Below, piece after piece: positions 46,251-58,989 of a stretch of DNA of 64,000 nucleotides (its first letter is position 1; each line of letters opens with the position of its first letter). Source of the DNA: Pterois miles (taxonomy: Eukaryota > Chordata > Actinopteri > Perciformes > Scorpaenidae); NCBI GenBank assembly GCA_947000775.1, contig CAMQGK010000341.1, forward strand, positions 5,569,501 to 5,633,500. Reading direction: 5' to 3'. The translations under genes were made by a program, and so were the position numbers. A model generated the notes under the pieces. That model was not told where the DNA came from. It saw only the letters and a program-made list of their open reading frames with translations, and made no database searches.

Positions 46251-47258
46251 ACAGATACATGCACAAAACCGGCTTATGCTATTTGGGGGAAAGCATGAAA
46301 CTTGCGCTTGCTGAGCACCAGAGTAACACAAACTGTTTGAAATGAAGTAGTGACCCCAGAGAGTTTGAGGTCAAGGGTCTCGGGGTACGAATTGTAAATG
46401 ACATGTTCACCCCAGGGCTTCTTCTAATAACTTTTCGAGGAGAGGATGAGGCCCGCTCGTTTCTCCACTGTCTTCATTGACAGGTCTTTGGGGAGTGATA
46501 TGCAAGTATGGGGAAGTGTAATGAACTTGTTTTCCTTCTCTAAACCTCCTCGCTGTCTCCTAAATCACTTGCGCAGCACATGAGCCACCATCATCTCTCC
46601 CACAGCTGCAATTGCTCTGAAGCTCTGAACTACACAAAGTGGTGTTGATTGTAAGCAGATACAGACCTTCTGTCCAGTCCAGTGCTGACTTATTGGCCAT
46701 ATGGAGTTTCTTCTCTAATTGTGAACTTTGCAGATTTGAAATGATCTCAGCTAAATGTTCCCAATATTAATAATGAGGGAACTGGTCCATCCTTTTATCA
46801 GTAATGCTCAATAAATAACTGGTGTAGCTTGTCATAAACTAGTTTTTGGAAATGCTGCATGCTTGATGACGTTTGACATTCCTCGTTGACAGAAGAGTCA
46901 ACGGTCTCATCCTCTATCTGCAAGTTTCTGTATATTTATTTTAAATAAATATTGTTTGTACACATGCTTGCCAACCTTGAGAGCTACAAAATTTAGAGAG
47001 GATTTCAAAACTAAATCTGAGTTTCAGAAACATTGTTTCCTTCATTTTGGTAACCTTTAAAAAATATAAATAACAAAGAGCATTTTTATGTTAGATAGGC
47101 CTACTTTTAATTTTTCTTTTAATTCTCAGGAACAAGAACAATGAATAATTCACCTTTCTGATGTAAACGTATGTAAATCTCTGGCATAATCTAATATTCA
47201 GCTTTTTATTTATTCATTCATTTTTTACCCCTGCTTGAGTACTGCTGTCTCTTAGCCC
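46251..47258. other. gene-free stretch
   Basis: No exon, SINE or terminal inverted repeat recognised. Confidence 0.45.
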
Positions 47259-47705
47259 TAGAGGTCGACCTATATGGGGTTTTAATGGCCAGTGCCATGA
47301 TATCTTTGGCTCTTTTATTCCTCCATCTGATAAAATATAACAGCTTAATAATAACAAATGATACACAGAATGTCTTAACTTCAGTAAACATTTATTGAAC
47401 GACACTTATGGTCTGTCTCTAGTCTACATTTAGTGTCTGCACTGTTTCTCCTGTTAGGATGTTGTTCTTCTCATGCACTCTTACAAACATCAGAGTTTGT
47501 TTTTACATCTACTGAGGTTTGAGGTAGATTAATTTACACAAGCGGCAGAGTCACACGTGTTCTACAGCAACACACCGGGCTGCCCGAAGATGTGTCTTGT
47601 TGCTAATCGGCTTAATAAACTCAGGCATCTGCCGATGCCAATTTTGAAAAAATGTCCAAAAATCAGGCCGATTAATCGTCCGACTGATTCATCGGTCGAC
47701 CTCTA
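47259..47705. mobile_element. hAT-like MITE with TAGAGGTCGACC ends
   Basis: TAGAGGTCGACC at the left and GGTCGACCTCTA at the right are perfect 12-base inverted repeats. Flanks cttagccc (47251-47258) and cttagtgc (47706-47713) match at six of eight bases, consistent with an 8-bp target duplication. The interior has ccgatgccaattttgaaaaa and caggccgattaatcgtccga, typical of a frequent teleost element. Not coding. Confidence 0.85.
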
Positions 47706-47990
47706 CTTAGTGCTCTCCATTTCTCTTTCCGTCTCTCATTCACTGAAAGTCCTTCCGGATAAAATGCGCCACCACTGCGCTCTGAAACCTATTATTTCCA
47801 GCGGCTTACGCTGCGGCACAATGGCTTTTTGCTGCATCAAGCAAAGCCTAAATTTGGGCGCTGCACGCTGTGATGTGTGGCGGGTGCAGCTCAAACCGGG
47901 TCACATCACGAGCATCTCTCTTCTGCTGGTAAACGCGTCTGGTGCGGCTCTATTGGCATCCGGGTGGAAACAGTACAGCTTATAAACGCT
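47706..47990 (+). repeat. dispersed repeat X, copy 1
   Basis: gctctgaaacctattatttc, acaatggctttttgctgcat, gctgcacgctgtgatgtgtg and ctattggcatccgggtggaa match in order the reverse complement of 49828-50112, at roughly 70% identity. The predicted frames of both copies share HHC-LKPIIS and AARC. This follows from shared DNA ancestry and is not proof of coding. Confidence 0.75.
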
Positions 47991-48506
47991 GTAGATCGCC
48001 AGATACACGAAGAGATAACGCAAAGGAAAAAAAGGTGTGAAAATTTGCCATAATTCATTAGAAATATGGGAGAATTGTCACCATGGGAGGAAATATGTTT
48101 ATATACAGTACACTATTATACAGTATAACATCACAGTAAATGTAGCATAATTCTGGGTTTTCTTAGTACATTTTTTCTGTTATTTGGTTCTGTAAGTTTT
48201 CATGTCTTGAAGTTTCTATGAGGCTGAAAGATAATATATAACGTACATTATGTTATGCTCAGTTTAATGTTGTTGGTAAAGCAGAAATTTGCCACATCAC
48301 TGACCTCTGATTCTGATCTCAGAGTTAATTAAGTACCAATAAATTCTTCTTTTATCCATTATACAGTATATAATATAATGGATATTATATATAATATATA
48401 ATATAGTGGATGACTAAAAAGCTAAACAAGGTGCCATTTTGCTGTGGCGCAATTTTATTTATCCATTTTACAATTTTAGCATTCTTTCAGGAGGCATAAC
48501 CAGTAG
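47991..48506. other. gene-free stretch
   Basis: An AT-rich knot of atatataatatataatata type lies at about 48364-48408; nothing else was recognised. Confidence 0.5.
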
Positions 48507-48960
48507 GGGTGGGGGAAAAATCAATACAGCATAGTATCATAATATTTTGCGTGGCAATATTATATCAATACATGGATGTTAAGTATTGATCTTTTATTAA
48601 CTGGATTAATCAGAGTTTGTAGCCGGCTCAGTCTTAAAGATAGTTAACTGGCTCCAACACCATATGTCATATAGCTTGTCAGGAAGAACGCTAAATAACT
48701 TTCCAAAGTAATGCAACATTTTTGTGAGGAAAAACTAGCATGGCTATTTTCAAAGCGATCCCTCGTCCTCGGACCTTCAGATATGTGAATGAAAACTCTC
48801 AGATGGACAGAGTGAAAACTGGATCTTAACAGATAAAACAGATGTTGTTTTAATCTGGGGCTGCAATCGCAATATCTTATTCCAATTTAAAAAAAAAAAA
48901 TTGTATTGTGAATTAAGTATTGCAATGATATCATACAGTATCATATCGTGGGGTATGTAA
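48507..48960. mobile_element. GGGGTGGGGGAAAAATC-type element containing an M remnant
   Basis: Starts aggggtgggggaaaaatcaa then tacagcatagtatcataata, and its right part has gatatcatacagtatcatat. This is a familiar teleost repeat with a cryptic TATCGATA-rich composition. The middle (48588-48795) is a diverged M-family piece: gtttgtagccggctcagtct, gaggaaaaactagcatggct and the worn core ccctcgtcctcggaccttcag. Confidence 0.6.
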
Positions 48961-49169
48961 TAATATCCAGCTATGAAAGTCTTTTTTGAAAACTTTAGGG
49001 ATCAATATTTGTAAAATGTGTAAACTAAAAAAAACACTGGCAACAAAAATGTTCTGAGAAAATGTTACTTAGAAAAATCCATAATGATATAATCATACTT
49101 GCTTTGATCAGACGATACTGGTGTTTTTAGCTCACTTTGAGGTTTGCGTTGTGGTAAATGATATGTGAT

Positions 49170-49480
49170 TACTACATTAAACTCCTCAGCGAGGCCTATG
49201 AGAGATGTGAGATTGCCGTGTCCGTGTCATATCCTGCACTGGGTGCAGCGGCGGGTTAGCCTCAGGTCTGCTCCTGGTTAACTGAACAGATCTTAATCTT
49301 CTGGGTAGACTGAGCCCAGCATCTGTGGTATTCAAAGACGATTGATGGGCAGCATTCCTTGATTTTTTTTTTTTCTGCCCTTCCTCGTGCCCCTCCCGTG
49401 ATGTAATGACATTATCAATTAGCCCCCATTAATTTAGCAAAAACAAATAAGCACCTCAGTATGCCTCCCTTCGAGCATGT
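49170..49480. other. candidate conserved non-coding element
   Basis: Includes gtgatgtaatgacattatca, attagcccccattaatttag and caaaaacaaataagcacctc. Dense in TAAT cores and forkhead-like AAACAAATA. No repeat similarity. Conservation is inferred from composition only. Confidence 0.28.
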
Positions 49481-49827
49481 GTTTCTGATTTCCTGAATGT
49501 TTGTCAGTGGCCGCTGTTTGGTTAATCCTTTGGCCAAGGTGGTGTGGCCAAGAAAGGTCATGCCTTTCTCCTCCCTTCAGCTCGTTTCCTCCCCGTCCTC
49601 TCAAGGCTTTCTTCAAGCTTGTGGCACACTGTCAACCTTCCTTAATCCATCTTGTTTGATTTCTCTGCAGTTGATATAACAAGAAGCAACATAATTTTTT
49701 AAAGAAATTTTGATATATTCACGCCAGATGTCCCCCAATTTATGGCAAATTTTCATACTTTTTTTTCTATTTTTGTTATCTTAGCGTGTTTCTGTAACTG
49801 AGCAGTATAATATATGTATATGCAGTA

Positions 49828-50112
49828 TGTATAATCCCTGCTGTTTCCACCCGGACAACAATAGAGCTGCACCGACTGTCGTTCCCCGACAAGAGAGCAG
49901 TCTATGCTCGTGACACAGCGCAGTTTGAGCTCATGTTTAAGCTGCGCTCGCCACAGCGTGCAGCGACCAAAGTTGGTCTTAAAGGCGAAATGCAAGGAAA
50001 AGCCATTGTGGCAATGCACAAGCCATTGGAAATAATGGGTTTCAGAGTGCAGTGGTGCTGTCGGCGCACTGTGTCTGAAAGGATCTTCAGAGAAATGGAG
50101 AGAACTAAAAGA
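49828..50112 (-). repeat. dispersed repeat X, copy 2
   Basis: Reverse-oriented counterpart of 47706-47990: ctgctgtttccacccggaca, gccacagcgtgcagcgacca and gccattgtggcaatgcacaa are visible on the plus strand. An open frame of 91 codons here (49933-50208) is opposite to that of copy 1 and has no recognisable domain. Confidence 0.75.
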
Positions 50113-50254
50113 AAGAAATACTCAGAACTGATGAATATTAGTTTATGCCAGAGATTCATTTACACGGCACATTTTTTTGCGCTTTCAAACCCATTGTTGT
50201 CAATATAGACAGCAACGACGTCACACAAGCACTTATTTTTCAGGTTGCAACAGC

Positions 50255-50420
50255 TGATATAAGATAAGATAAGATAAGATATTCCTTTATTTGTCCCACA
50301 GTGGAGAAATTTCCATGTTACAGCAGCAAAAGTGGATAGTGCAGTAAAAAAAAGAAGCATAGGTTTTAAAAGAGTATTAATACAAATAAATAAAACAATA
50401 TATACATAAAAGACAAGTAA
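50255..50420 (-). mobile_element. LINE 3' end with (TTATC)n tail, reverse orientation
   Basis: The plus strand reads ataagataagataagatatt, then cctttatttgtcccacagtg and gagaaatttccatgttacag. Its complement is the tail ...TTTCCCCACTGTGGGACTAATAAAGGATATC plus TTATC repeats (quoted in parts), shared with the SINE at 40396 and the fragment at 55283. Probably a 5'-truncated LINE insertion. Confidence 0.75.
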
Positions 50421-52989
50421 AAGATATCTTTTCTTTCAGTGTGTCTGGCCTCTCTGGTCGAGCGTTCGCTATGAACTGCAGGTTTCCACCCGGCGCCGCT
50501 CATCTTCACACACCGACTGAGATCGCTCCGTCTTCAGTGCAGCGATTGCTTCATTAATGTTACGATCCCCTTAAAGCATTTGGTTTAAATCTGAAATATT
50601 GCCAAATATTTTGTTTGTCGCTTTGACACAAAATCCTCTGCCATCATCTTGTCTGTCAACTCTCTATTGTCCCATGTGTGAAATCGGACTCCTGCTACTC
50701 TGCGCTGAGACTTTCACTTTCAGATTGTAGCGTCTGTCATCCAACTATCTATTGATAACACAGCACTGATATGCAAATATGAACAAATCCATCAATGAAA
50801 AAAAGCATGGAAAAAAAAAAAAAAAAAACACAACGGTGGGGGCGGCGGGCAGGTAATGCTATCGTACAAACCTGAACACCGTGTAACACAGACTTCCGCA
50901 ACAAGCCCATTGCTATCTATATGTAATAATTACTAAATTCTTAGTTAGCTAATAGTTTGTTAACGACAAACAGCCAACTTACAGAAAGAAAACAGTATTA
51001 ACTACTCAGTCAATTCAGCCAATCCAGGAACATATTCACACATATCCACTCTGTACACGCTCAACACACGGTGACAGGTATGAGCTGCTACAGGCAGCTT
51101 TATGATCAGATTTCAAATTATGTGATAGTCTGAGCTGAAATACAACACTATAATAGATCTGTACACCATACAGTACCTTTATGTTGGACATCTGGTAATA
51201 CTGTTAACTGACAAACTTTTATGGCAATAAAATAATATTTGGCAATGTCATTTTTGACCAAAGGGGGTGCTCAAGGGGGCTAGCTATAGCTCACCGACAG
51301 CAGCTCATCTAAAACTTCCATAACTTGTTGGCTTGATTTAGTTTTTTTAGGGTGTAGAAACAGTTTTTAGTGAGAATAACTGTGGTTCTTTTGCCCCACC
51401 CATTGTGGTTTAACTCACAGATTAAATCTGCCCCCAGAAACCAATGTAGGCTATAACTAAAAGTCCATTGTGCTACTTCTAAGTGAATAAGTGGATATCA
51501 CTCTCTGTAAATAGCTAGACCCATAGTAGCTAGGATGAGACAAAACAGAGACACTAACAATACACAAACAATTAAGGACATATTAACCTACACCAAACAA
51601 TATCAATACGCATCATATAGATTTTATGTTATTTACAGGGAATTAAAGCTAAGTGGAAACGCACCAAATGAGCCTGAGGAAAAGTTGACAACCTCCACTG
51701 CGAGCCCCCTGCATCCCAGAGGAGCAGTTCATACATAATACTCGACCCCTGCAGGAAATTGGGGCTTTCCCCCCTGTATCTCTGTAAAACATATTCCACT
51801 GCAACAAAGGCTATGGAAAGTAGCCCGCTTTTTTATATTAATAAGGAGGTTAAGACTGACGCTCATAGATTAGACCACAACGTCTGGCTGCACGGCTGCT
51901 CAAAGACGAGACGTTGACCCCCTTCTCTTCTCCCGACTGTGAAGTGGCAGAGAGGAAATCACACAGTTAGGGCTGCTGCTGAAATAACTCAGCTGCAATC
52001 TTTACTTTGGAGTCCTGACCACTGTTTGAAGCCTTTCAGAGCATTTTTTTAAATTACAAATAGGCTTTTTAATTAAAGTTTTAAAAAAAGAAAGAAAAAA
52101 TACATAATGTACAGCAATCATAATGAGTGGGTTTCTCTCAGTGTGATCACTGAAGACAAACTGACCTGTTTATACAGTCTGTGCTGTTTGACGGTTTTAG
52201 TTTTTACTGTCGGAGCAATAACTGCACTCCCTGAAGAAATATTACCTAATTTTTGGAAAAATGAAAAAGCATTTTCAGAGAAAAGCAGACAGGATGTCAC
52301 ACTGACTAAACAGGGAAAGGAGGTTAGAAAGATAAAGATAGGAGCTTAAATCTACAGCTCAACCATTAGCAGACCTTCAGTAAGATAGCTAGGTTAGCAT
52401 AGAGCTGCTAGTTAACGTTACAGTTGTGCTGTATGTTACTCGGCTAATGTAAGCTCCACAGGTTTTTATGTAGATATACAACATTTTAAAAATGTATATC
52501 TCTTTCCAACCTCTCCAGGTAATGAGCATCACTATTACACATACCCCCAGGCAAAACATTTAACCATGACTAGCTCAAAATCCACAAAACCAGCCTGAAA
52601 ATGATCTGAAACTATTAGATGAGAGTCTGGTCAGAGCTGCCTGTTGCTCCACTATGATTGGCCAGTCTGCGTTCGAGGGTTGGGACATAGCAAAGGGTGA
52701 ATTATCTACATCTAAATATGTGGATGCTCTAAATGATCAGGTAAACTAGTAACCAGGGTAGGAATATCACCAGCAGCCATGGTGGCCATGGTTTTCTCTG
52801 CCTTGTTCCTGTCGATACAGTTTTTAGACCAGTGTCTAACAACAAGTGAAACGCTGTGCACATAACCATTGGTGGGTTCAACTTTGAGCCTGGTATGAAC
52901 CACTCAAAAACTAGGATATTTCTGGCAATAGTTTGACACCGGGGGTAGCTGAGCTGTGTTTCAGCTGTGATACCACTGCTTTATGCAAA
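50421..52989. other. gene-free stretch
   Basis: Contains an A-run of 19 at about 50811-50829 and otherwise unrecognised sequence. Some of it (51280-51520, 52380-52900) may be old repeat, but no ends are visible. Open frames have no domain. Confidence 0.4.
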
Positions 52990-53463
52990 TATATGTATAT
53001 ATTTATTATTAGAAATCAATTAACAACACAAAACAATGACAGATATTGTCCAGAAACAGGTGCTGCATTTAGCATAAAAAATATGCTCAAATCATAAAAT
53101 GGCAAACTGCAGGCAACAACAGCTGTCGGTGTCGAGTGCTGACTTGACTATGACTTGATCCAGACTGACTGGGATTATCATAAAGTGGGCATGTCTGTAA
53201 AGGGGAGACTGGTGGGGACCCAGAGAACCCATTTACATTCACATATCTGGAGGTCAGAGGTCAAGGGACCCCTCTGAGAATTATTTACCTGTCTTCGTGG
53301 CGATCTAGTATGACACGGCTTAGGTTCTCATAGTTTCATATGATACCAGTATCTTCACTCTGGCTTTAAACCTCAGCCGGCGACAACCTAAAAATCACAA
53401 GTTTTGTTAATGCGTTAAAGAAATTAGTGGCATTAAAACAAACTTGCGTTAACACGTTATTAT
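52990..53463 (-). mobile_element. MITE family M, copy 10 (3' arm truncated)
   Basis: The complement shows gggtccccaccagtctcccc, the TTGACCTCTGACCTCC core and the 5' segment with aacgtgttaacgcaagtttg. The last ~120 bases of the 3' arm are missing. There is a small internal deletion at gtcggtgtcgagtgctg. Confidence 0.87.
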
Positions 53464-54722
53464 CACACAGAATAAATACAAGAAAAACTGGATACTTAGC
53501 ATGAGCAGCTACAATGGCTGGATATACAGAGGCCCCACATACAGAAACTGAAATGTTATCAATAGATAATCAGAGGAAAGGACTCACACTGATTGGTCAA
53601 CAGCTAAGACGTTGACTACTGAGGGTCAGTATCAAATACTAAAGCAGCTGCTACCAGGTCAGTCAGTCTGGATTAGCTATAGGGGTCTGTTCTCTTTTCA
53701 CTCAGTAAATCTGGCTGAATGGTGTCACGCTGCCTTTACTCAGGCCACATTGACACTTCTCTGTGCCACTTCAATACTCATGGCTCATTTACTAAGCGGG
53801 ACAGATTTTATTGTTTCCAAGGACCACTTTTCAAAAGTGGCGACATGCTCAATACACCGTCATTCAACTTGAACTTGAACTCATCGTTCCAAAGCCATCA
53901 GGCGATGGAGAAGGTTGACGAGTTTATCTGCTTGCAGATTAAATGAAACAGCAACGATTTTGGTTATGACAAAATCTTAATCTAGACTCCTGTGTTTTCT
54001 TGATAGCGCAGCACGTGTTGGTTATGTGATTGCTTCCCCTGCCTATCCTATTTACTTTACACTGAAGGGAACAAATCTCCAGCTTCTCCTCCTGGTTGCC
54101 ACACAGTAATTCCTGAAGAGAAATCAAGGACCTTGAAGCGTGTTAATGCTCACATATTGAAGTCTTACAGCATGGTTAAGATACAGTAGCTATGAGGGAG
54201 CACAGATAAGGAGGTGTGGACAGTGATGCGAAGTTTCTGTGCAGCATGTTTGTGTAATATTGCATCTAAACACTTCAAAGGTGGTGTGACTCATCTCTGG
54301 ACTTAGCAGCTGACTTGTGCTTAGCCAATCAGCAATGTGCATATTTATCCCGGAATCAACTCTGGATTAGGAGCTTTCTAGAGAGCACGTTTAAAGGTGC
54401 TTTCTGCACGAGGTTTTGGATGTTTTTCAGTTAAAAATGCAGCTGAAAAATATTTGACAAAGCAGATAACCTTGTGAAGTTATTCATGTCTGTAAAAGGA
54501 TAGATTAAAAACATATAGCAAGATAATACAAACTATGGGTTAGCATATTGCTAATAGTCGAGGGCATCTGATGGCAAAAGCACACTAGCGTTAAGTGTTA
54601 ATTAACTACACTGGCATGGTACAGAAAACTTTAGCTGTGCCAAGGCGTACCTCAGAGAAGAGAATAACTGCACTGACATGATATTGTGGTCCTCATTGCA
54701 TGCTTTCTGGCCTTTTTGTCAT
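53464..54722. other. gene-free stretch
   Basis: No exon or repeat recognised. Overlapping plus-strand frames at 53612-53946 have no domain. Confidence 0.45.
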
Positions 54723-55205
54723 AAGGGCCGGGCATCGCCACTGATTTCCTGAATCGAATAAACTCCGATTTGATTAGGGATATTTCAGCTACAATAACAA
54801 TTTTGCTTTGATATTAAGAAGATTCACAGAAAAGTATTATTCTGTAAATTGCCCAAGGTGTGCTCTAACTTGGTTCATTATCAAAAATATTGTTTAAATT
54901 AAGAATTGACCCCAAACCAGTTGCATTACAGTATTTAACATGAAAGCAGTACAGCAGTCAACACAATAAAGTGCCACGCTACAAACTCCCAGCATGCATC
55001 AGTTTGCTAGTCTCTCATGAGGCCGCATCGTGTTGTGCGAAGAACCAAAGGCTGGCCACGCCACGCTAACCAGGTTCAAGATTAATGCATCCATGGGAGA
55101 AGGCATATATTAAAATATCAATCTCAGGGCTTTATGAATCGATATTGGATCATTCAAATGAAGATAGATTTCAAATGTTAATTTTTTTTTTTTAACCCAG
55201 CCCTG
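54723..55205. mobile_element. hAT-type non-autonomous element with exact 8-bp target duplication
   Basis: Left end aagggccgggcatcg, right end aacccagccctg (reverse complement cagggctgggtt). CAGGG-type ends with an 8-bp duplication are the hAT hallmark. TTTGTCAT is present exactly at 54715-54722 and 55206-55213. The interior is non-coding, with cttgatattaag-like AT-rich words and tgaatcgatattggatcatt. Length 483 bp. Confidence 0.9.
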
Positions 55206-55282
55206 TTTGTCATTGCATCAGTTTAATATAATGCAAAGGAAAAATATTAAATTAATAATAATATTAAATTAATATTAAAGTA

Positions 55283-55332
55283 AATTTTGTAAATTTCCCC
55301 ACTGTGGGACTAATAAAGGAATATCTTATTAA
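55283..55332 (+). mobile_element. LINE/SINE 3' tail fragment
   Basis: gtaaatttccccactgtggg followed by actaataaaggaatatctta, the same tail as in the SINE at 40396-40718 and, reversed, at 50255-50420. No body is attached. Confidence 0.7.
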
Positions 55333-55499
55333 AGAACAAGCAGCCATACTGAACTGGTTAAATGAAGATCTACATGCAACAGACACTAACTGCAGTTGAG
55401 ATAAACCTCAAGCCTCTGACAAGTCATCAAGTGAAGTAACACCGGACTTCTTGACAAACATCACTCTGCTTTGTTTACATTAAATTAGGGTTCTTGATC

Positions 55500-55970
55500 C
55501 CAACTTTCATAGTGGCCAAATGGTGGTGCTATACTTCCATGTCCGTCATGTGATGCCGTTGGGCCCAAAAACTTTTTCCCATAAACTTACATTGGGAGAG
55601 AGACATCTCTAAGTCACCGGAATTTTTTTTTTTTTTGAGGTGAATCAACTCTCCAGTACAAACACTCTTACAGCCGTTACTGAAATCATTAGGTCCTAAA
55701 AGTTGTAAACCGCACTAATAGCTGAATCCAGACCGTGATGCTCAAGCCATGATAACGGCGTGACCCCATGACCGAGTCATGTGACTGAGCAGACGCTACT
55801 GCGCATGGCCGATGGGCCCAGTGATCGCTGGAAGATCCGGGTACCTTTCCAGACGGATGTCGAGCCACTTTGGGTTCATGCGCCACTGAGCAACTTTCAT
55901 AAGAATGAACGGGGCCTCCAATGCTGTATTCAGTTCTCTTTATACATCCATGGATCACACTACATCTCAC
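55500..55970. repeat. probable dispersed teleost repeat
   Basis: Contains tgatgccgttgggcccaaaa, actttgggttcatgcgccac, tgagcaactttcataagaat and gaacggggcctccaatgctg, phrases I associate with a repeated fish element. Boundaries are not defined. A T-run of about 15 is internal (55622-55636). Confidence 0.4.
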
Positions 55971-56083
55971 AAGGTAATGGTACCAAAAAACAGCTATTAT
56001 GCTGGTCTTAACACCCAGCCAGTGAAAAGTATGTGCTGATGCTGATACCCTGTTTAAATGCTGAAGCCACATTTCTCTCTGTG

Positions 56084-56086
<3 letters not shown>

Positions 56087-56120
<34 letters not shown>
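56087..56120. repeat. (AC)17 microsatellite
   Basis: Uninterrupted AC dinucleotides, followed by a short agacacaca extension to about 56129. Confidence 0.97.
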
Positions 56121-56126
<6 letters not shown>

Positions 56127-56470
56127 ACAAAGTATACACATATAGAAGCTGTAACTTCAGCCTGAATCCTTTGACTTTAGACCACTTATCGCTACTGACT
56201 GGTTAGATAGACTTTCCAACAAGATTTATGAGCCTTAATTCAAGACAAGTCATGTTTAGTTCATTAGCTGTTGGGCTAACTTGTGGTTCAAGCTGTTACG
56301 ATTTGTTTGCGTTTGTCTTCCTTAAGCTATTGCTTTTGAGGCAGCATGTGTACTGGGAGATATTATAAAAGCTCTGATATATACAATATTCTGCACAATT
56401 TGGGTATGTTGGTGATGGTAAAAGCACTCCGAACATCTGAGCCATAATCAGAGTGAGGATCACGCTTTCA

Positions 56471-56473
<3 letters not shown>

Positions 56474-56530
<57 letters not shown>
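56474..56530. repeat. (AT)n microsatellite, 57 bp
   Basis: Uninterrupted alternating AT. Ile/Tyr-rich open frames on both strands are artefacts of this run. Confidence 0.98.
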
Positions 56531-56531
<1 letters not shown>

Positions 56532-58068
56532 CTTCCTTTTTTCTTCCTCTCACGTATCCACAGCTGCATGTATGTACTGGCTGGGGGATAAGAGAGAAAG
56601 GAATTTCTCCTTTGATTTATATGATGGACCTGGTTTTGACCCAGTCCTACTGCTGGAAGCTCGCCATCACCCCATTCAGTTATCAGTAAGCACTTGAAAG
56701 TGACCAGACAACGTTTTACGCCACGTTTGGGTCATTCTGGGCAGCTCCAGCATTTACGGAGTGGAGTGTCTTGTCAGGTGTACGAGTAAATATGTCATAC
56801 ACGCATGTACTCGCAGCTTCATTTATTAAGTCTCACCAGAATGGGCTGAAAGCTGAATTTATGAAACGCTCTTTTCAGTGACAGCTATGTTTACAAAGTT
56901 TACAAAGTGTATGATTAAAAGTCGGGGCAGTAAAGGTACATTGTTAGAGACAATGGTACGGCAAGCTGATGAAGACTCTTGGAAATTGAAGAGCGCAGTT
57001 CTTCTTTTATCTCAAGCAGAGCTGTTAAAACCTTCCAATGAGCACTTGTAAAATGTCTGTTGGTAAGCTGGGTAGTAGTCGGATGAGCAGAAAGGAAATC
57101 TAGAAATAAATAAAGTGGATTACATCCTCTGAAAGCTCCATCTCTGCCCTACAGCCGACTGGGTACCTCTCCTGTCTGCATGATAATGCTTTTGTCAAGG
57201 CTTGTGACCCAGTTGGTACAAAGTGGGAAATTACGTCATTTGCAAATATGCTTTTATTCCATGATAGTGTATAATTGTACAAATGAAATGAGATTTATCT
57301 CTCTAGTCCTCCACAAACAGCCATGCAGCTTTATAGGGGGGATTGGAAAAGACTGATAATTTGCCAAAAAAACCCGTGGCGTGGAAGCATGTACTCAACC
57401 TTGGGCCCAGGTTATTTTAAGGAAAGCCAATCTTTGATCAGCCAAGCTGAAATGGCTAAGATAAGTGGGAGCTACATCTCGCGGCAGGACCGCGCACCAG
57501 TCTGATATTGCTATTTCCTCCCTGGTTTCTCAAGAGCGGTAAATAGCTGCTGCCCCCACCACTGCACCTCCTCCCCTCCCCCTTATCTACTCCCCACTTT
57601 CTTCTGGAGATCTCTGTCACTTTAATCCACAGAGTCTGCCGCTGGTTAACAAGGAAATCCTGTGTCAATTATCACCAACCACTTCCTGCTGGGAGAGCAG
57701 CGGGGAATCAAAGGGGCCTGAGAGTCTTTCACACCAGAGAGGAGCAGTAGGCCTAATTAAATGGCCCTTGTGTCCCGCTGGCTGCCGGTGGCCGGGTGAC
57801 AGATAGCCCAGCCTAACGATAACCTCCTTCAGCTGATGATTGTTTGGATAGAGCAGCTAGTAGGCACTTTGGGTGCCCTGAGGTTGGCAAATTGCGATCC
57901 AGGGGTCCAAATTAAGTCAAAGAGGACACAAAGGTTTATGGAGAAATATGATGGCTAAACTCTTTGACATGTATGTAACCATAAACTAATGTGGGGTGTG
58001 ACAGATTCATGTTGAAATGAGATCCAAGTTTTACAGTACAACCTGCATTTTTAGAAAGTCACCATAAG

Positions 58069-58072
<4 letters not shown>
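56531..58072. other. gene-free stretch with a candidate regulatory block
   Basis: The part 57700-57900 (ggcctaattaaatggccctt, ctgccggtggccgggtgaca, ctgatgattgtttggataga) is non-repetitive and GC/AT-mixed in a way typical of conserved elements. The rest has no recognised feature. Confidence 0.3.

Positions 58073-58115
<43 letters not shown>
58073..58115. repeat. (CA)n microsatellite, 43 bp
   Basis: Uninterrupted CA dinucleotides followed by taaaaaaa. Confidence 0.97.
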
Positions 58116-58119
<4 letters not shown>

Positions 58120-58989
58120 AAAAATCTGTCTCCTTAACTACAAGTCATTAAAATTCTGGTTTCATAAATCTGGGAATGTGAACCCGCGATGCATCATTTG
58201 CACACTAGTGGGTGAAGCGTGCATATTAAGATTTGATATGCCATATTTTATCTCGATTCTCAAAACCCCGCGTTTGGGGAAAAAGGGAGGTTATTTGAAG
58301 CCCAAATATGCAACGCTCAAAATGACAATTCCCGGACCACTTTCAGGTGGGGGTCTGTGAAAGCACAACTTAAGGTTCAAACTGCTTTATATCAACTTTA
58401 AACATCATATGGGGTCAGCAAATCAGCAGCCTGCCTGCCTTGTAGTTGTCGTTTCACTCTTAACTGCCACTTACAGGTATCTTGTGTCGCCTGCATAATG
58501 TCAGATTAAGCTATCACCCACAGTCACTGCCAAAAGTAGCTCTTTCTGTTCATTAAAAAAAAGTTAGCTTCTAAAAACTCACCAGAATTATCATTTCAAA
58601 TAGTGCCTGTGTGAAATATGTTTCCCAGAGATTGGCTATGGATTGCACATGATTGATAGAATAGGTAATTTGAGGGTCGGGAGGAAGTGAATGTGAATAA
58701 ATGGTGTCTGTACACAGTCCAACTTTGTGGAATATTTAACATTTAAACAGCCTAAATATAATGCTGAAATTTTACATTGCAGCCAAACATTAAGAACAAA
58801 AAACCACGCAGCTGGTGAAGTTCAACACAATGTGCTCCCCTCTGCCTCCACTCCTGTTGGAGACGGCTTCAACCCCCAGAGCCTTGTCCACCTTTAAATT
58901 TTCATATGGAGGAAAAAGGGCTGCAGAAAAACCAATTTACTAACACAGCGACATCATCTGTTTGGCCGTTTATCTCTGACACACCACCC

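Noticed and set aside
56296..56689. Open frames with long Ile-Tyr runs on both strands
   Set aside because: They are artefacts of the (AT)n run at 56474-56530.
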